A DNA stretch of 64,000 nucleotides from Arenibacter algicola (GTDB taxonomy: Bacteria > Bacteroidota > Bacteroidia > Flavobacteriales > Flavobacteriaceae): the NCBI RefSeq assembly GCF_018860365.1, contig NZ_JAHKPO010000003.1:806001-870000 (forward strand), in the 5' to 3' direction. Shown here piece by piece: positions 61,492 to 64,000 of this stretch. The first letter of the stretch is position 1, and each line of letters starts with the position of its first letter. Below the pieces are notes generated by a model. The model was not told where the DNA came from. It did not search any database and was given only the letters and a program-made list of their open reading frames with translations. The translations under genes and the position numbers were made by a program.

Positions 61492-63147
61492 TCAATTCTT
61501 GCGTGTAAAATCCCACTGGGCCAATAGTTTTGTTTCTGGATCCAAAAGAATATTACTAGGTTCCGATTTGCAGGGAATGGATACTTTTATCTTTCGCTTG
61601 TTGAGTTGTATGGTTTCCCTTAGTTCGGGAATGTCCTGATTGGTTAGGATATCCAATTCCAATGGCATATTAAAGGTGTATTTTTCCGGCTGCATTTGGG
61701 TCAATTCAATTTCGATGAGCTTATTTTTTGAATTATAACTCCATGTGCCTTTAAGTTTAATGTTGCCTCCTTGAAAAAGCCATTGGTTAAAAAATTGGGT
61801 AAGATCCTTGCCCGATGCCCTTTCCAATGCCATTCTAAGGTCCAATGTTGTTGCATTCCCATTATAATATCTTTGATAGTAGTCCCTTATTCCTTTTTGA
61901 AAGGCTTCTTCGCCAATATAGTTGGATATCATATGTGTAATCCATGCCCCCTTTTGATAGGTAAGACCAGAAGAGACTTTTGTCATATCCGATAAGTTAT
62001 CATGTACTATGCGGTAATCTTCATCGTCTTGGGATAATTTAAATACAGTAGCTTTTGCTTTTTTTAGCTCTTCTACAAAGGCATCTTCCCCATAGGCATG
62101 TTTTATGAACCTCATGGTGAAGTAGGTGGTAAGCCCTTCGCTCAACCATACATCATCCCAATCGTATTCCGTAACCGCATTACCGAACCATTGATGGGCT
62201 ATTTCATGGATTACAACATTTCTCCATCGAACACTTCTATTCCCATCAACCGATTTATCCCCATATAATATTGCCGATGCGGCTTCCATTCCCCCGCCAA
62301 CACTATTGGATTGTATGTTGGCCAGCTTCTCATAGGCAAACGGTCCAACGTAATTGCTAAAAAATTCGAGGGCTTGTTTTGTAGGGGTTGCAAAATCATA
62401 AAAACCGTTTACTCTATCTTGTTTGTAGACCCAGGTTTGAATGGATTTTCCGTTAAAGGTGTCAACGTATTGCACGGCAAATTCGGCAACACCCAGCACA
62501 TATAGCCAACAGGCAATGGGAACCGATTGTTTCCAATGGGTCAACCGTTTTCCATTGCTTAAGATACTTTCCTCCACTTTTAAGCCGTTGGAAACCACTT
62601 GATATTTAATGGGTGCGGTAACGATAAATTCGCAGGTAGCCTTATCGTAAGGATGGTCTACAGTTGGCAGCCAGTTTCTTGCCTTGTTGGGCCAGTTATC
62701 GCTAAAAAATGTTCGGTCTCCATACTTGTTCGGTGCAATCTTTAAACCCTCATTTGGGATGCCCTCATATTCTATGATGATACTTCGCTCTTCGTTTTCG
62801 AGGATGGTTGGCAGGTTTATTAGGAGTACGTCTAAATTATGGCTGTATTCCAAGATTTTGCCCTGTGAGAGAATCCGCTTAACCTTCATACCCTTGTTGG
62901 CCAATTTTTCGCTTTTATTGGTCAGGTCGAGGCGCAATGTTTTGATGCCGTTGGTTTTAAATTTAACCAGAAGGGCAGCAGTTGCCTTAATTACATCGGT
63001 CTCATCGGATAAGGTGATGTCAAAGGTGTAGTGAACCACATCTATATTCGGGTTTTTGGGATAATTATCAGCAAAGGAAGTATTCGGGGCGACCAAACAG
63101 CTGATCAGCACAAGTGTCCTAATGATATTTTTTTTCCAATTTTTCAT
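61492..63147 (-). CDS. Secreted M1-family (aminopeptidase N-like) metallopeptidase
   Basis: Zinc aminopeptidase-like protein of 551 aa, shorter than full-length aminopeptidase N because it lacks the large C-terminal helical domain. The signal peptide ends near TSFAD (residue 27). A beta-rich N-terminal domain covers 30-230, and the catalytic domain 235-500. Zinc ligands are His314 and His318 in HEIAHQW, with Glu337 in WLSEGLTTYF. The exopeptidase motif reads GGGMEAAS, with Ala where GAMEN has Asn. It lies 80 bp after a sulfatase gene and upstream of the M60 peptidase, so the two may jointly degrade protein parts of a glycoconjugate. A peptidase role is firm by motif; the partnership is inferred. 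Confidence 0.93.
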   Translation of the reverse strand: MKNWKKNIIRTLVLISCLVAPNTSFADNYPKNPNIDVVHYTFDITLSDETDVIKATAALLVKFKTNGIKTLRLDLTNKSEKLANKGMKVKRILSQGKILEYSHNLDVLLINLPTILENEERSIIIEYEGIPNEGLKIAPNKYGDRTFFSDNWPNKARNWLPTVDHPYDKATCEFIVTAPIKYQVVSNGLKVEESILSNGKRLTHWKQSVPIACWLYVLGVAEFAVQYVDTFNGKSIQTWVYKQDRVNGFYDFATPTKQALEFFSNYVGPFAYEKLANIQSNSVGGGMEAASAILYGDKSVDGNRSVRWRNVVIHEIAHQWFGNAVTEYDWDDVWLSEGLTTYFTMRFIKHAYGEDAFVEELKKAKATVFKLSQDDEDYRIVHDNLSDMTKVSSGLTYQKGAWITHMISNYIGEEAFQKGIRDYYQRYYNGNATTLDLRMALERASGKDLTQFFNQWLFQGGNIKLKGTWSYNSKNKLIEIELTQMQPEKYTFNMPLELDILTNQDIPELRETIQLNKRKIKVSIPCKSEPSNILLDPETKLLAQWDFTRKN

Positions 63148-63227
63148 TTTTTATCCTTTTTAAATTCCAAAATCAATAATATGATCTACACTTATTTTTT
63201 TAATACTGGAATAATTTAGACCATAAG

Positions 63228-64000
63228 TTAAAGATTTACCACAGACTCTGTTTCCTTGCATTCCAATAAAAGTTTGCTCAATTCCAGTACTGTTTGGGGA
63301 TTGCTCTCCCATAAATTGGTGGTTTCATATGGGTCGGTGGACAAATCATACAGCTCACCTTTGGTTTTCTCGGCGCTTTTGCCAACCTTAGGGCCATCTC
63401 CTTCCGTTTCCCCTTCTATAAATTTCCATTTGCCCTTCCTAATGGCAAATTTACCTGCATAGGAATGAAAAATTCTTATTTGTTTGTCCTTGTCATGAAT
63501 CTTTTCACCAAAGAAGGCGGGTAGTATGTTGTAGCTGTCTTCCCCTCCTGTAGATGTTGCTCCGGTAAGTTTGGAAAAGGTTGCGAACATATCCGTTAAG
63601 CTAATTACTTGCCCACTTGTAGTTCCCTTTTTTATACGGTCTGGCCAACGGGCTATAAAGGGAACACGGTGGCCTCCTTCCCATATGCTTCCTTTGTATC
63701 CTTTAAAATTACCGGCAGAAAGATGGCCATTGGCTCCCTTTCTAGGGCCGTTGTCACTGGTAACTATAACTAGGGTGTTTTTTGAGAGATTGTATTGGTC
63801 CAAGGTCTCCATTATTTTCCCAACACTCCAATCAACTACGGTTACCAAATCGCCTCGTGGACCTTCTTCGCTCTTTCCTTTTGCAAATTCGGGGGGTAAA
63901 AAAGGGATATGGGGAGACGACAGGGCGAGATAAAGAAAAAATGGTTTTTTGTTATTGGCCTTTTGGGTTTTATCAATAAATTCAGTGGCCTTTTGGGTAA
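63228..64000 (-). CDS. S1-family sulfatase, C-terminal part (N-terminus outside window)
   Basis: This minus-strand frame is open to the right edge, so the gene is cut there. The first visible residues include KKPFFLYLALSSPHIPFLPP, the usual central sulfatase strand with a metal/substrate His. The late metal site VTSDNGPRKG and the following WEGGHRVPFIARWPDRIKKG are standard. The signal peptide and formylglycine Cys lie outside the window, so activity cannot be judged. About 257 residues are present. It precedes the M1 peptidase gene by 80 bp and is probably cotranscribed with it. The pattern (PHIPFLPPEF, WEGGHRVPFIARWP) resembles the sulfatase at 3666, which may belong to the same S1 group. 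Confidence 0.93.
   Translation of the reverse strand, partial: TQKATEFIDKTQKANNKKPFFLYLALSSPHIPFLPPEFAKGKSEEGPRGDLVTVVDWSVGKIMETLDQYNLSKNTLVIVTSDNGPRKGANGHLSAGNFKGYKGSIWEGGHRVPFIARWPDRIKKGTTSGQVISLTDMFATFSKLTGATSTGGEDSYNILPAFFGEKIHDKDKQIRIFHSYAGKFAIRKGKWKFIEGETEGDGPKVGKSAEKTKGELYDLSTDPYETTNLWESNPQTVLELSKLLLECKETESVVNL

Overview
The window looks like part of a marine Flavobacteriaceae (Bacteroidota) chromosome. The evidence is two SusC/SusD-type glycan uptake pairs, an ECF-sigma/FecR pair beside an STN-bearing SusC, lipoprotein signals placed directly before acidic or polar stretches, A/T-rich intergenic DNA, and nine S1-type sulfatases packed among glycoside hydrolases. The genus cannot be fixed from sequence alone; Zobellia, Maribacter or Arenibacter relatives would fit. 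Essentially the whole window is polysaccharide-utilisation-locus (PUL) content. No tRNA, rRNA, CRISPR array, integrase or transposase was seen.

Layout. (1) 1-6.8 kb, plus strand: the end of a SusC, its SusD, a terminator, then two sulfatases. (2) 6.8-7.6 kb: a repeat-rich, gene-free island. (3) 7.6-21.3 kb, minus strand: a probable six-gene operon, read right to left as sulfatase, three-domain esterase, SASA-esterase/GH27/NPCBM fusion, GH78 rhamnosidase, a TIM-barrel glycosidase-like protein with a discoidin-like domain, and a sulfatase. A separate iduronate-sulfatase-like gene lies upstream at 21.6-23.1 kb. (4) 23.6-40.2 kb, plus strand: sulfatase, ECF sigma factor, FecR anti-sigma, STN-type SusC, SusD, terminator, GH2, two GH95, terminator. 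(5) 40.6-51.5 kb, minus strand: a probable seven-gene operon, read right to left as GH95, zinc alcohol dehydrogenase, aldo/keto reductase, sodium/solute symporter, two tandem sulfatases, PhoD-like phosphatase. (6) 52.4-64 kb, minus strand: a cytochrome c/beta-propeller lipoprotein, a fourth GH95, an M60-like peptidase, an M1-like aminopeptidase and the C-terminal part of another sulfatase.

How it may work. The gene set suits a sulfated, fucose- and galactose-containing algal glycan such as a sulfated fucogalactan. Sulfatases and esterases would strip substituents. GH95 enzymes would remove alpha-L-fucose or alpha-L-galactose, GH27 alpha-D-galactose, GH2 beta-linked galactose or a related sugar, and GH78 alpha-L-rhamnose. 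SusCD pairs import oligomers, and the symporter plus two dehydrogenases would take up and oxidise the released monosaccharide. The most notable signal is a split among the four GH95 enzymes. Two carry the His expected of alpha-L-fucosidases two residues before the catalytic Asn-x-Asn. The other two carry Thr there, as I recall for alpha-L-galactosidases. One of the Thr enzymes is translationally coupled to a dehydrogenase pair that could form an L-galactose to L-galactonate to D-tagaturonate route. The substrate assignment is inference; the gene families are well supported.
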